A stretch of DNA of 64,000 nt from Tannerella serpentiformis (GCF_003033925.1 NZ_CP028365.1:2852001-2916000); one strand, 5' to 3'; shown: positions 25,536 through 34,455, counted from the stretch's first letter. Notes: generated by a model not told the origin, from the letters alone. Numbers and translations: made by a program.

Positions 25536-26342
25536 ATGATCTGTTTCCCGAACGCCAAAATCAACCTCGGACTGCATGTCGTCAGCCGTCGCCCCGACGG
25601 CTACCACTGCATCGAGACGGTCTTTTACCCCGTCCCCCTCTGCGATGCCTTAGAGATCGTGCCGGCCGAGGCTTTTTCGTTTCACACCTACGGCCTTGCG
25701 ATTGACGGGCCGGCGGACGACAACCTCGTCATGCGTGCCCTCGCGGCCATGCGCCAGCAGGTGGACATTCCGCCCGTGGCCATCCATCTCAAGAAGACGA
25801 TCCCCTTCGGCGCCGGACTGGGCGGTGGCTCGGCCGACGCCGCTTTTATGTTGAAGCTGTTGCGCGACTATGCGTCGCTCTCCCTCACGGACGGCGCGCT
25901 GGAGCGTATCGCCGCACGCCTCGGCGCAGACTGTCCCTTCTTCGTCCGCAATCGCCCTGTCATGGCCACGGGCATCGGCGATGTGTTCAGCCCGGTGAAT
26001 GTCTCGCTGGCGGGCTATCATATTGCTATCGTTAAGCCGGCCGTCTCAGTCTCCACACGCGAGGCCTACGCAGCGATCCGTCCGGCCGCGCCCGCGGTAC
26101 CCCTCGACGAAATCATCTGCCGCCCCGTCACGGAGTGGCGCGACGCGCTCAAGAACGATTTCGAGGCGCCCGTCTTCGCCCTTCACCCCACGATCGGCGC
26201 CATCAAAGCGCAGCTCTACGCCGCTGGCGCCGTCTACGCCGCCATGTCTGGATCCGGGTCGGCCGTTTTCGGCCTGTTCGATGGTGAGCCATCGTTGCCC
26301 GCCTTCACAGACTGCTTCGCCTGGCAGGGAAAGCTGCAATAA
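25536..26342 (+). CDS. ispE: 4-diphosphocytidyl-2-C-methyl-D-erythritol kinase
   Basis: GHMP-family kinase of the non-mevalonate isoprenoid pathway. It phosphorylates the 2-hydroxyl of CDP-methylerythritol. The 268-residue protein opens with PNAKINLGLHVVSRRPDGYH (substrate Lys and Asn), has the ATP-binding loop IPFGAGLGGGSADAAF and a C-terminal AAMSGSGSAVFGLF. No other isp gene is in the window. It probably shares a transcript with the helicase. Confidence 0.95.
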   Translation: MICFPNAKINLGLHVVSRRPDGYHCIETVFYPVPLCDALEIVPAEAFSFHTYGLAIDGPADDNLVMRALAAMRQQVDIPPVAIHLKKTIPFGAGLGGGSADAAFMLKLLRDYASLSLTDGALERIAARLGADCPFFVRNRPVMATGIGDVFSPVNVSLAGYHIAIVKPAVSVSTREAYAAIRPAAPAVPLDEIICRPVTEWRDALKNDFEAPVFALHPTIGAIKAQLYAAGAVYAAMSGSGSAVFGLFDGEPSLPAFTDCFAWQGKLQ

Positions 26343-26392
26343 TCCTCCTTTATATACGTTTCATTAGACGTGAATTTTTAACGGATAATATA

Positions 26393-27067
26393 ATGAAACG
26401 AGTGATGATTCTTTTGATTTGTGCGGCCCTTGGTTTGTCGCACGCCTATGCACAGTTTACGGTCGGTGCAAAGGCCGGCTTGAATGTGGCGAGTATTGGC
26501 AATGTGACGGTTTATCCCAGCAATCCCCTGCCCGGCGATCTCGAGTCGTGGACGCTGGAGTACGGCTACCTGCCCGGCGCGCATGTCGGCGGTTATGCGC
26601 GGTACGCCTTTTCGCCGCTTTTCAGCGTGCAGACTGAGCTGCTCTATTCGCAGATGGGGTATAAGATTAGCATTCCAACGGTGGATCTCCGCGGACACGT
26701 CTATGATAATGTAACGGGCCGTATGCGGATGCATTACCTCAACCTGCCGGTGTTGTTTCGGCTTACGGTTCCTGGCTCCGGACTCTTTGCCGAGGTGGGT
26801 CCGCAACCGGGATTATTATTGGGCAGTCACGGATCGATACGCACAAAAACTGGTGAACGTGTAGGAGATGTAGCTGGTGCGAGTGGACCCGCTACGACTT
26901 TCGATCTCTCCGGTGTGGCAGGGCTCGGTTATCGCTGGAAGAACGGGCTGGCCCTCTCGGCGCACTATGTGCATGAATTCAAGACGTCGGAGAAGGAGTT
27001 TATCCCGCGCATGACGCGGAAATATGCCGTTCAGCTGTCTGTGGCGTACGACATCAAGACGTTCTGA
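26393..27067 (+). CDS. Outer-membrane beta-barrel protein (porin/PorT-like family)
   Basis: A 224-residue secreted protein. Its signal peptide (MKRVMILLICAALGLSHAYA-Q) is followed by alternating amphipathic strands (FTVGAKAGLNVASI, VGGYARYAFSPLFSVQTELL, LNLPVLFRLTVPGSGLFAEVGP) and a terminal strand YAVQLSVAYDIKTF ending in Phe, as usual for small eight-stranded barrels. The domain is common in Bacteroidota and individual roles are mostly unknown. A terminator follows. Confidence 0.85.
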   Translation: MKRVMILLICAALGLSHAYAQFTVGAKAGLNVASIGNVTVYPSNPLPGDLESWTLEYGYLPGAHVGGYARYAFSPLFSVQTELLYSQMGYKISIPTVDLRGHVYDNVTGRMRMHYLNLPVLFRLTVPGSGLFAEVGPQPGLLLGSHGSIRTKTGERVGDVAGASGPATTFDLSGVAGLGYRWKNGLALSAHYVHEFKTSEKEFIPRMTRKYAVQLSVAYDIKTF

Positions 27068-27094
27068 ACGTCTGCAATCCCATAGTATGATTTT

Positions 27095-27130
27095 AAGGCC
27101 CGGAGCATGGTTGCTTCGGGCTATTTTTTT
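27095..27130 (+). terminator. Terminator after the beta-barrel gene
   Basis: GCCCGGAGC pairs with GCTTCGGGC across a short loop, followed by ATTTTTTT. Confidence 0.85.
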
Positions 27131-27208
27131 GTGGAGTCAAGGATGTTCATCAAGATCGTAGGGCATCTGTTGTGCCTTTCTTCTTCCCTTGAGGTTTTTG
27201 CAGAGTAA

Positions 27209-27275
27209 TGCAGATGCAAGGCATCCGAGCCGGAGTGTCGAAGGCAACGCAGCAGATGTGCAGCTCTATGAAGCC
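27209..27275 (+). repeat. 67-bp dispersed repeat, copy 2
   Basis: Same length and orientation as 8394-8460. The best-conserved part runs from TGCAGATGCAAGGC to AACGCAGCAGATG. This copy is intergenic, next to a terminator-like hairpin. Confidence 0.85.
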
Positions 27276-27276
27276 A

Positions 27277-27316
27277 AAAAAGCCCGAGGAAACGGCTCTC
27301 CCCGGGCTTTCAAAAA
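27277..27316 (-). terminator. Terminator-like hairpin downstream of the T9SS gene pair
   Basis: AAAGCCCGGGGAGAGCC on the minus strand pairs with GGCTTTCCTCGGGCTTTTTT-like sequence and ends in a T-run. It is 280 bp past the last minus-strand stop, with a MITE-like element between, suggesting that the element separated gene and terminator. Confidence 0.6.
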
Positions 27317-27369
27317 CCATTATACAAGTATGTAGAACAAGTATGTAGAATGAAGGAACTATCTCTTTA

Positions 27370-27575
27370 GAAGCTGTTTGGAATTTATTTCGGAGGATAT
27401 TCTGAGGATATTTCCGGGGATTTTGTTTCATCTTTTGAGGAGCATAGCGAGCTATGTAACGAAAAAGATGGGACAAAAGGGCGGAAATAGACCTGAATAG
27501 CCCCGAAATAGAAGAGGGAAAGCTCCTACCAAACGGCTCCTTAAAATAATCACTCAATAAATTCAAAACAGCTTC
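27370..27575. mobile_element. MITE-like element, copy 1 (206 bp, complete)
   Basis: Terminal inverted repeats of 20 bp (GAAGCTGTTTGGAATTTATT on the left; the right differs at one position), flanked by a TTA target duplication (27367-27369 and 27576-27578). There is no transposase frame. The interior contains GGAGCATAGCGAGCTATG and GAATAGCCCCGAAATAG. Two shorter relatives lie at 30958-31035 and 32312-32382. Confidence 0.85.
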
Positions 27576-27594
27576 TTAGTCTGTCAGCAGTCCG

Positions 27595-29091
27595 TCAGCG
27601 GACGGCGGCTTTGTAGGCGCGGCCGTTGTCGAACGTGACGATGTAGACACCGGCGGGCACGTTCAGGCGGCACGTTTCACCGGCTGACAGCGTGAGGCTG
27701 TTCACCAAGTGACCCAGCGCATTGTAGACGTTGGCGCGGCCAGCGGCGGCTGACGTGATGCAGAGCGTGCCATCCTCGCCCCAGACGCGTGTGCCGTCCA
27801 CCTCGGCGTTGCCGACGGTGTACTTGAGCGTCACGGTGAGATTCTCCTGCACCTTGCGGACGGTGAAGCGATAGGCGCCGTCAGGCAACACCTCGGTGAT
27901 GACGCCCGTGGCATCCGGAATATGACCGTCGCGGCTCGTGGTGAGCGTCGGCACGTTGTTGCCCGTGGGGCGAACCGTGAGGGTGAAATCTTTGCCCGTG
28001 GGCACGTCGTAGATTTGCTTGAGGGGTTCGAGGAGTGTGGAGGAGGCGTCGCCGGTCTCGTTGTTGAGCGTGATTTGGCGGGTGATGTTGGGGATAACGT
28101 GCGGGAGGCGTTTGCGGGGCCGACGGAGACTGTCGCCACTCGGGCTCAGCGGGATGAAGGCTGAGCAGCCGTAAGGCAGCCGTACCCATACGTTGATCTC
28201 GTCGGGTAGCTCATCGATCTGCGATTGGGTGAGCTTGATCGTCTCCGTTGGGGCCGGAATCCATGTGGCGCCCTCGTCGAGGCTGTAGTAAGCGCCTGCG
28301 GTGTATTCCTTGAAGTTGTCCAGGTTTTTGGCCTTGCCTTCAGTGTATATATTATAAACAGCTGCTTTCGGGTTGAAGCCTACGTAGTTTTCCGGCTGAA
28401 TCAGTTCGCCATGAAAGGTGAGTTCAAACTTTCCCGCCACCATCGGCCCAGGCGCCTCGAAGTTGAGCGTCGCCGTGGGGCGTTGGAAGTATTGATACTT
28501 GATCGTGTCCGTCCTGACTACCGTTCCGTTGATCTTGATCTCGGCGATGATGGCGCCGTGATATCCGTCTTCGTAGACCGGATCTCCGGGGCTGAGCGCA
28601 TAGTGCTCAAAGAGCATGGGGAAAGGCGTAGGCTCGGTGGCGTCGGGCAGGTCGACGGGGTCAAACTCCGAAAAGACGCGTCCCGTAAGCCTGTTCATAA
28701 TGTAATGCTGTCCTTGTTCATCCTTCGGCATGTCTTTGAAGATCACCTGCCGCTTGATGCCGGCGGGCACCTTAAAGGCCGTATCGATCTGCACTGGGCA
28801 GTTCTGATAGATACGTAGTGGCGTGGCCACATAGACATCGTCAGTGGGAGTGACATGCAGATATGCATAAGGACCGCCGGGAGTAAGCGGGAGATAATGC
28901 GCCGGAGAAAAGTTGTTTACAGGCGTAAAACCAGGCGGACCATTAGGAGGAATCATAGCTGGCGTACCTCGCATACACGAGTCCCATCTTTCATTCCAGG
29001 GCGTACCCTTGACTTGTGCATTTGCCGTGCCAGCCATCCCCAAGAGGATGGCGGCGGCAAATAATAATGAGTTGAGCAGTTTTCGTTTCAT
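27595..29091 (-). CDS. Secreted protein with type IX secretion C-terminal domain, paralogue 1
   Basis: A 498-residue protein with signal peptide MKRKLLNSLLFAAAILLGMA...ANA-Q, a beta-rich middle with no family I recognise, and a C-terminal ~70-residue T9SS sorting domain (VYNALGHLVNSLTLSAGE, PAGVYIVTFDNGRAYKAAVR). It is therefore exported across the outer membrane and probably surface-anchored or released. It shares LNNETGDASSTLLEPLKQIY and most of its last ~200 residues with the protein encoded just upstream, and the shared stretch is almost identical in DNA. It is second of a two-gene unit (33-bp gap). Confidence 0.85.
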   Translation of the reverse strand: MKRKLLNSLLFAAAILLGMAGTANAQVKGTPWNERWDSCMRGTPAMIPPNGPPGFTPVNNFSPAHYLPLTPGGPYAYLHVTPTDDVYVATPLRIYQNCPVQIDTAFKVPAGIKRQVIFKDMPKDEQGQHYIMNRLTGRVFSEFDPVDLPDATEPTPFPMLFEHYALSPGDPVYEDGYHGAIIAEIKINGTVVRTDTIKYQYFQRPTATLNFEAPGPMVAGKFELTFHGELIQPENYVGFNPKAAVYNIYTEGKAKNLDNFKEYTAGAYYSLDEGATWIPAPTETIKLTQSQIDELPDEINVWVRLPYGCSAFIPLSPSGDSLRRPRKRLPHVIPNITRQITLNNETGDASSTLLEPLKQIYDVPTGKDFTLTVRPTGNNVPTLTTSRDGHIPDATGVITEVLPDGAYRFTVRKVQENLTVTLKYTVGNAEVDGTRVWGEDGTLCITSAAAGRANVYNALGHLVNSLTLSAGETCRLNVPAGVYIVTFDNGRAYKAAVR

Positions 29092-29124
29092 GAGTTCGCT
29101 GATTTTGCGTGTTCGCTGTCAGTG

Positions 29125-30588
29125 TCAGCGGACGGCGGCCTTGTAAGCGCGGCCGTTGTCGAGCTTGACGATGTAGATGCCGACGGGCATGGTGAGGCGG
29201 CGCGTTTCACCGGCTGACAGCGTGAGGCTGTTCTCAAAGCGACCGAGCGCATTGTAGATGTTAGCGCGGCCGGCGGCGGCTGACGTGATGCAGAGCGTGC
29301 CGTCCTCGCCCCAGACGCGTGTGCCGTCTACCTCGGCGTTGCTGACGGTGTACTTGAGCGTCACGGTGAGGTTCTCCTGCACCTTGCGGATGGTGAAGCG
29401 ATAGGCGCCGTCGGGCAACACTTCCGTCTTGACGCCGATTTCATCGGACAGACGGCTGTTGCGGCTCGTGGTGAGCGTCGGCACGTTGTTCCCTGTGGGG
29501 CGAACCGTGAGGGTGAAATCCTTGCCTGTGGCTACGTCGTAGATTTGCTTGAGGGGTTCGAGGAGTGTGGAGGAGGCGTCGCCGGTCTCGTTGTTGAGCG
29601 TGATTTGGCGAGTGATAGAGAAGGGCACGTCCGGTCGTCTGCCACGGCTCGGGTCGTTGGGGTCATATTCGGCTCCGACGGGGAAGAACGAGCCGCAACC
29701 GCCGGGCAGTCTCATCTTCACGTTGACCACCTCCGGCAGGTTTTCCACCTGCGACTGGGTGAGGTTGACGGTCTTATCCGTGGCTTCGAACCATGTGGCG
29801 CCATCGTCCAAGCTGTAGTAAGCACCCGCGGTGTACTTCTTGAATTTGGTCCAGTCTCTGGCTTCTGCTGTAGAACCGATAGATACTTTCGGATCATACC
29901 CTACGCGGTTTTCCGGTTGAACGAGTTCGCCTTGAAACGTCATGGTGAACTGTCCCGCGAATCCGGGGCCCGGACGTTGGTAACTGAAGCCGGTGACCGT
30001 CGGCTTTTGGAAGTACTGATACCTAAGTATACCATTGAAGGACTGTTCAACACCGTCTATCTTTTCTATAAAGGAGATTGCCACGCCATATCCGTCTTTG
30101 TACACCGGATCGCCTTCCGTCAACGGATGATGCACGAATGAAATGGGGAAATAGGTGTCGTCATCCGAGGCGGGGAGCTCGATTTCATCGAACTCCGAGA
30201 AGGGACGGCCCGTCTCGGTGTTGGTCAGGTAATGGCGTCCTAAATGATCTTTGGGCAGGCCAGGGATGAGCGGACCATCCGGCTGAAGATCCTCACCGAG
30301 GAACTTGTGCCCCTTGACCTTCAGCGTGCGCTTTGTTCCCGCGGGGATACGAAACGTGGAGTCTACGTGTACAGGGCAGTCCTCATAGATACGCATAGGC
30401 ATTTCGTTGACATAGCCATACGGGCCTGCGGGTATATGAGGGCGATAATGCCCATGCCCACGGTCTAAAATACACGAGTCCCACTCTGCGCGCCAAGGAC
30501 TGCGATGTCCTTGAGCCTTCACTGTGCCAGCCAACCCAAAGAGGAAGAGGGTGGCGGCAAATAATACGGTAATCGATTTCTGCTTCAT
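29125..30588 (-). CDS. Secreted protein with type IX secretion C-terminal domain, paralogue 2
   Basis: A 487-residue protein when started at MKQKSITVLFAATLFLFGLA (30588). The longer frame to 30891 adds a leader without signal features. Organisation matches paralogue 1: signal peptide ending ...VKA-Q, an RSPWRAEWDSCI segment parallel to TPWNERWDSCM, a YHGAI/YGVAI-type middle, and a C-terminal sorting domain ending GRAYKAAVR. The N-terminal halves are clearly diverged while the last third is nearly identical, so a tandem duplication followed by gene conversion is likely. Function unknown. Confidence 0.85.
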   Translation of the reverse strand: MKQKSITVLFAATLFLFGLAGTVKAQGHRSPWRAEWDSCILDRGHGHYRPHIPAGPYGYVNEMPMRIYEDCPVHVDSTFRIPAGTKRTLKVKGHKFLGEDLQPDGPLIPGLPKDHLGRHYLTNTETGRPFSEFDEIELPASDDDTYFPISFVHHPLTEGDPVYKDGYGVAISFIEKIDGVEQSFNGILRYQYFQKPTVTGFSYQRPGPGFAGQFTMTFQGELVQPENRVGYDPKVSIGSTAEARDWTKFKKYTAGAYYSLDDGATWFEATDKTVNLTQSQVENLPEVVNVKMRLPGGCGSFFPVGAEYDPNDPSRGRRPDVPFSITRQITLNNETGDASSTLLEPLKQIYDVATGKDFTLTVRPTGNNVPTLTTSRNSRLSDEIGVKTEVLPDGAYRFTIRKVQENLTVTLKYTVSNAEVDGTRVWGEDGTLCITSAAAGRANIYNALGRFENSLTLSAGETRRLTMPVGIYIVKLDNGRAYKAAVR

Positions 30589-30950
30589 AATTCGATGATG
30601 TTTATGGGTTTTTAAAATGTGAGTGCGAATGTATGCGTGCCGGATTAGATATGCAAGCGTTTGAGAGGCGTCTAAATGCTGATTAATCAGCTGTTTTGGT
30701 CTTAGATTGCAAATTCGCCCCGTGCGAAAGTTGCGATGAAGCATTTGGTGGATAAACAGAATTTTATGTTGGAAAAGCAGTATAAAGGGGGGCGAGAGGG
30801 AGCTTTGGCTCGTGGAAAGGCCTGTGTGCAATGAGAGGTCGTCGCTTGTTTTTCGGGGAAAAGTCCCATCATTGGGGCGCCGATGGCACACTTCTTTGAA
30901 AAGAAAAGCACCCCTTGGCGAAGGGATTCAAAGTGCTTTGACAGCGGATA
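30589..30950. other. AT-richer intergenic stretch with one hairpin
   Basis: The leader of the T9SS gene pair. I see no gene. A hairpin, AAAGCAC...GTGCTTT with inner CCCTT/AAGGG, lies at 30905-30941. It looks like a terminator but has no plus-strand gene before it. A possible weak -7 box (TACATTCG, minus) lies near 30625. Confidence 0.4.
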
Positions 30951-30957
30951 AGACTGA

Positions 30958-31035
30958 GAAGCTGTTTTGAATTTATCGGATGATTGTTTTATGGAGCTCC
31001 CCCGATAGCCTCCGAAATAAATTCAAACCAGCTTC
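30958..31035. mobile_element. MITE-like element, copy 2 (78 bp, internally deleted)
   Basis: GAAGCTGTTTTGAATTTAT on the left and its inverted partner ending GCTTC on the right. Flanked by a TGA target duplication (30955-30957 and 31036-31038). The interior is much shorter than copy 1. Confidence 0.85.
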
Positions 31036-31049
31036 TGAAATTGGGGCAG

Positions 31050-31220
31050 GAAAGCGCATTGTGGCGTAACAATGCAGATTTCTGGGTCAGAAAAATGCTT
31101 TGTTGGCCAACAAGGCGGAATTCTGGCACAGGAAAGCGCTTTGTTGATGAACAATGCCGTTTTTTGGGGCAGGAAAGTGCTTTGTGGCGCAACAATGCCA
31201 ATTTCTGGGTGCCAGAAAGC
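31050..31220. repeat. Tandem array G, exact 41-bp unit, 4 copies
   Basis: The TTGT anchors at 31059, 31100, 31141 and 31182 are 41 bp apart. Each copy holds an inverted repeat: CATTGT-GGCGTA-ACAATG, TTGTTGGCCAACAA, TTGTTGATGAACAA, TTGTGGCGCAACAA. The array starts 12 bp after MITE copy 2 and lies between divergent genes. Confidence 0.93.
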
Positions 31221-31315
31221 GTTTCCCCTTCAAGAAGTACACCTACATCGGATCGTTGGAGAGACAGTGATTTTTATACCGAATATCTATCCACTCAATT
31301 TTAAAAGTATACACT

Positions 31316-32311
31316 ATGAAGATTGATGCATTCTACGTAAATGCGATGAAAGTCGAAGAAGACTTTGCTTATCACCAAGTAGTTCAGGCTAAAGTGACCC
31401 ACTTGCCGCTCACCGAATCGGCCACCGGTTACTCTGTCGGCCTCAAAACGGCGGCCGATGCCTACAATAAAGCCGTCGAGGAATTGGACAAGGTGCTGGA
31501 AAGCTCCAAATCCGTCCCCGCGGCGCTCGATGCGGCCAAGAAGGATGCGGCGCGCGACAAGTCATGGTACCTCATGCGCAACTTCGTCAAGGCGTCGGTC
31601 GGACATCCGGACGCAGAAGTGAACGAAATCATGGTCGAGGCGCTGCGGCATTTCGACAAGTACGGCGACTTGATGCGGGCTACCCAGATGGAGGAATCGG
31701 GACGCCTGCATAACCTGATCGAAGACCTGCGCGGCATGGGCACAGCCAAGTTGGCTAAGGCCGGACTTACTCCATATTTCAATGATTTGGAGCAGAAGAA
31801 CAAGGCTTTTGTCGATGCCGTCAATGTCCGTGTTGATGAGAAGGGGGAGCGCCTGAATCTGGGCCTTATCCAAAAGAGACGCAAGGAGACGGATGAGGCC
31901 TATCGGCGCTTGGTGGAGGTCACCAATGCGCTCGTTGTGATCAACGGTGAGGCGCCTTATCTGGCCTTTGTGAAGCCGGTGAACGCGCTCATTAATGAAA
32001 TGCGCGCCACGTTGGCTAATCGTCGCACGACGGCCGCTACGAGAAAAAAGAAAAACCCGAAGGATCCCAAGACGCCGAAGGACCCAAAGGATCCCAAGGA
32101 CCCCAAGACGCCGAAGGATCCGAAGGACCCGAAGCCGAAGAAGCCGGGGAAGGACGACGGTAGTCCGGACATTCACCTCCCAGAGGAGGAGGGTCCGAAA
32201 AAGCCCGGCGGTGGCGAAGGGGAGAGCGGCAAGAAACCCGAAGGCGGTGGAACGGGCGGTACTGGTGGCGGCGATAGCGGCGACCCCGACATCCATCTGC
32301 CGGAGAATTGA
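31316..32311 (+). CDS. DUF6261-like protein with Lys/Pro-rich tail ending in PDIHLPE
   Basis: A 331-residue protein without signal peptide. Residues 1-240 are helical and resemble DUF6261-type Bacteroidota proteins (FYVNAMKVEEDFAYHQVV, VKPVNALINEMRATLANR); this assignment is tentative. Residues 241-331 are a low-complexity tail of KDPKxPKDP repeats, then Gly-rich spacer, with the motif PDIHLPE twice: 284-290 and 324-330, the second one residue before the stop. The same ending occurs in the unrelated protein at 52192-52773. The stop codon TGA is also the target site of MITE copy 3. Confidence 0.8.
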   Translation: MKIDAFYVNAMKVEEDFAYHQVVQAKVTHLPLTESATGYSVGLKTAADAYNKAVEELDKVLESSKSVPAALDAAKKDAARDKSWYLMRNFVKASVGHPDAEVNEIMVEALRHFDKYGDLMRATQMEESGRLHNLIEDLRGMGTAKLAKAGLTPYFNDLEQKNKAFVDAVNVRVDEKGERLNLGLIQKRRKETDEAYRRLVEVTNALVVINGEAPYLAFVKPVNALINEMRATLANRRTTAATRKKKNPKDPKTPKDPKDPKDPKTPKDPKDPKPKKPGKDDGSPDIHLPEEEGPKKPGGGEGESGKKPEGGGTGGTGGGDSGDPDIHLPEN

Positions 32312-32382
32312 GAAGCTGTTTGGATTTTATTTTCGGAGGATATTCGGAGCGAAATAGGCCTCAAATAGCCCCGAAATAGAAA
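32312..32382. mobile_element. MITE-like element, copy 3 (truncated)
   Basis: Left terminal repeat GAAGCTGTTTGGATTTTATT directly after the TGA stop of the preceding gene, then CGGAGGATATTC and AAATAGCCCCGAAATAGAA as in copy 1. The right terminus is missing. Confidence 0.75.
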
Positions 32383-32401
32383 TTGTCAATGTTTAATGGT
32401 T

Positions 32402-32440
32402 ATGCCGGGTGCCCAGAGCTATGGGGCCCGGCATTTTTTG
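32402..32440 (+). terminator. Terminator between the DUF6261-like gene and glmM
   Basis: ATGCCGGGTGCCC pairs with GGGGCCCGGCAT, followed by TTTTTT. Confidence 0.88.
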
Positions 32441-32454
32441 TGCCCGCTCGCCTC

Positions 32455-32462
32455 TACCTTTG
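32455..32462 (+). promoter_or_regulatory. -7 box (TACCTTTG) for glmM
   Basis: TACCTTTG followed by CG, 24 bp before the ATG at 32486. A TTTG at 32437-32440 is only 14 bp upstream, shorter than usual. Confidence 0.6.
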
Positions 32463-32485
32463 CGTCATCATCATACCGATATAAT

Positions 32486-33877
32486 ATGACACTCATCAAA
32501 TCCATATCCGGTATCCGCGGCACCATCGGTGGCGGGCCGGACGAGGGGCTGAACCCCCTCTCGATTGTGAAGTTTACGGCGGCTTACGCCACATGGATCC
32601 GCAACCGCTCGACGGAAGGCAAGAAGCACCGCGTTGTCGTCGGACGCGACGCCCGCATGTCTGGGCCGATGGCCAAATCGATCGTCGTGGGCACGCTGAT
32701 GAGCATGGGCTTCGATGTGATCGACATCGATCTGGCCACGACGCCCACCACCGAGCTGGCCGTCACAAACGAGCTGGCTTGTGGAGGCATCATTCTCACC
32801 GCGAGCCACAACCCGAAGCAGTGGAATGCGCTGAAGTTGCTCAACGAGCGCGGCGAGTTCCTCAGCGATGAGGATGGGCGCGAGGTGCTCACACTGGCCG
32901 AGGGGGAGGCGTTCCGCTTCGCGTCGGTCGATTCGCTGGGCAAGGTGATCGTTGACAACCGTTACAAGGAGCGTCACATCGGGCGCGTGCTGGCCCTCGA
33001 CCTGGTGGATGTGGACGCCATCCGCGCGGCCAACTTCCGCGTGGCGATCGACTGTGTGAACTCCGTCGGCGGCCTGGTCATCCCCGATCTGCTTTACGCC
33101 CTCGGCGTGCGCGAGATCTTCAAGCTGCACTGCAATCCGCACGGCAATTTCTCTCATAACCCCGAACCGCTGCCGGAACACCTGACCGAGATCTCGGCCC
33201 TGATGCCCCATGCGCGGGCCGATGTCGGGTTCGTCGTCGACCCAGACGTCGATCGGCTGGCCATCGTCTGTGAGAACGGGGAGATGTTTGGCGAAGAATA
33301 CACGTTAGTGGCGGTGAGCGACTATGTGCTGTCGCACACGCCGGGTAACACGGTGAGCAACCTCAGTTCTACGCGTGCACTGCGCGACATCACGGAGCGA
33401 CACGGCGGACAGTATGCCGCCTCGGCCGTGGGCGAGGTGAATGTGGTGGAGAAAATGAAGGAGACCGGCGCCGTGATCGGCGGCGAGGGCAACGGCGGCG
33501 TCATCTATCCGGCCCTGCATTACGGCCGCGACGCCCTCGTGGGCATTGCGCTTTTCCTGACTTTCCTGGCCAAAAAGAAGATGAAGGTGAGCGAGCTTCG
33601 GGCCACGTATCCGAATTATTTCATTTCCAAGCAGCGCGTAGAGCTGACGCCGGGCATTGACGTGGACGCCATTTTGGATCGTGTCAAGCAGCGCTTCGCC
33701 GGTGAGCGCGTGACGGACATCGACGGCGTGAAGATCGACTTTGCCGACCGCTGGGTGCACCTGCGCCGCAGCAATACCGAGCCTATCATCCGCGTCTATG
33801 CCGAGGCGCACACCAAGGCCGAAGCCGACGCGCTCGGGCGGGAGTTGATCGACATCATCCAGTCAAGCCACGCCTAA
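32486..33877 (+). CDS. glmM: Phosphoglucosamine mutase
   Basis: Alpha-D-phosphohexomutase converting glucosamine-6-phosphate to glucosamine-1-phosphate for UDP-GlcNAc, and so for peptidoglycan and lipopolysaccharide. The 463-residue protein shows ISGIRGTIGG, the phosphoserine loop LTASHNPKQWNALK, the metal loop DPDVDRLAI, the sugar loop GGEGNGGVI and the phosphate loop RRSNTEPIIRVYAE. The start at MTLIKSISGIRG fits the -7 box 24 bp upstream. A phosphomannomutase side activity is possible. The methyltransferase gene follows 2 bp after the stop. Confidence 0.92.
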   Translation: MTLIKSISGIRGTIGGGPDEGLNPLSIVKFTAAYATWIRNRSTEGKKHRVVVGRDARMSGPMAKSIVVGTLMSMGFDVIDIDLATTPTTELAVTNELACGGIILTASHNPKQWNALKLLNERGEFLSDEDGREVLTLAEGEAFRFASVDSLGKVIVDNRYKERHIGRVLALDLVDVDAIRAANFRVAIDCVNSVGGLVIPDLLYALGVREIFKLHCNPHGNFSHNPEPLPEHLTEISALMPHARADVGFVVDPDVDRLAIVCENGEMFGEEYTLVAVSDYVLSHTPGNTVSNLSSTRALRDITERHGGQYAASAVGEVNVVEKMKETGAVIGGEGNGGVIYPALHYGRDALVGIALFLTFLAKKKMKVSELRATYPNYFISKQRVELTPGIDVDAILDRVKQRFAGERVTDIDGVKIDFADRWVHLRRSNTEPIIRVYAEAHTKAEADALGRELIDIIQSSHA

Positions 33878-33879
33878 CG

Positions 33880-34455
33880 ATGCGCAAGCTAAAGGTTACG
33901 GAGCTGGGCCGACTGACGCCGGAGGAGTATCGCGCCAGCGAGAAGTTGCCCGTCGTGGTGGTACTCGATGAGGTGCGCAGCCTGAACAACGTCGGGTCCG
34001 TGTTTCGCACGGCCGACGCGTTCCGTTTGGAAGGCGTGTGGCTGTGCGGCATCACGGCCACGCCGCCGCATGCCGAGATCCACAAGACGGCGCTCGGAGC
34101 CGAGGAGACCGTCGAGTGGCGGTATGAGAAGGATACGCTGGAGGCCGTCGAGGAGTTACGGCGCGAGGGGTACGTCATCTGCGCCTTGGAGCAGGCCGAA
34201 GGCAGCGTCTCGCTGGATCGGTTTCGGCCCGAGCGCGGCCGGAAATACGCCGTCGTGATCGGTCATGAGGTGAAAGGTGTCAGCCAGCGCGTCGTCGATC
34301 GTTCGGACGTATGCATAGAAATCCCGCAGCGCGGCACGAAGCATTCGCTCAATGTGTCCGTCGCTGCGGGAATCGTTTTGTGGGAATTTTTCAAGGGGTT
34401 GACCCCGTCTGAATCACTCCTCGGTTCTCAAGAAAACTTGGCTGGAAGCCCCTGA
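33880..34455 (+). CDS. RNA methyltransferase, SpoU/TrmH family
   Basis: A SPOUT-fold 2'-O-ribose methyltransferase acting on tRNA or rRNA. The 191-residue protein has the three family motifs: motif 1 VRSLNNVGSVFRTADAF (Asn and Arg), motif 2 YAVVIGHEVKGVS, and motif 3 EIPQRGTKHSLNVSVAAGI forming the knotted SAM site. It lacks the N-terminal substrate-binding domain of RlmB-type enzymes. The target nucleotide is unknown. It is probably co-transcribed with glmM. Confidence 0.9.
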   Translation: MRKLKVTELGRLTPEEYRASEKLPVVVVLDEVRSLNNVGSVFRTADAFRLEGVWLCGITATPPHAEIHKTALGAEETVEWRYEKDTLEAVEELRREGYVICALEQAEGSVSLDRFRPERGRKYAVVIGHEVKGVSQRVVDRSDVCIEIPQRGTKHSLNVSVAAGIVLWEFFKGLTPSESLLGSQENLAGSP

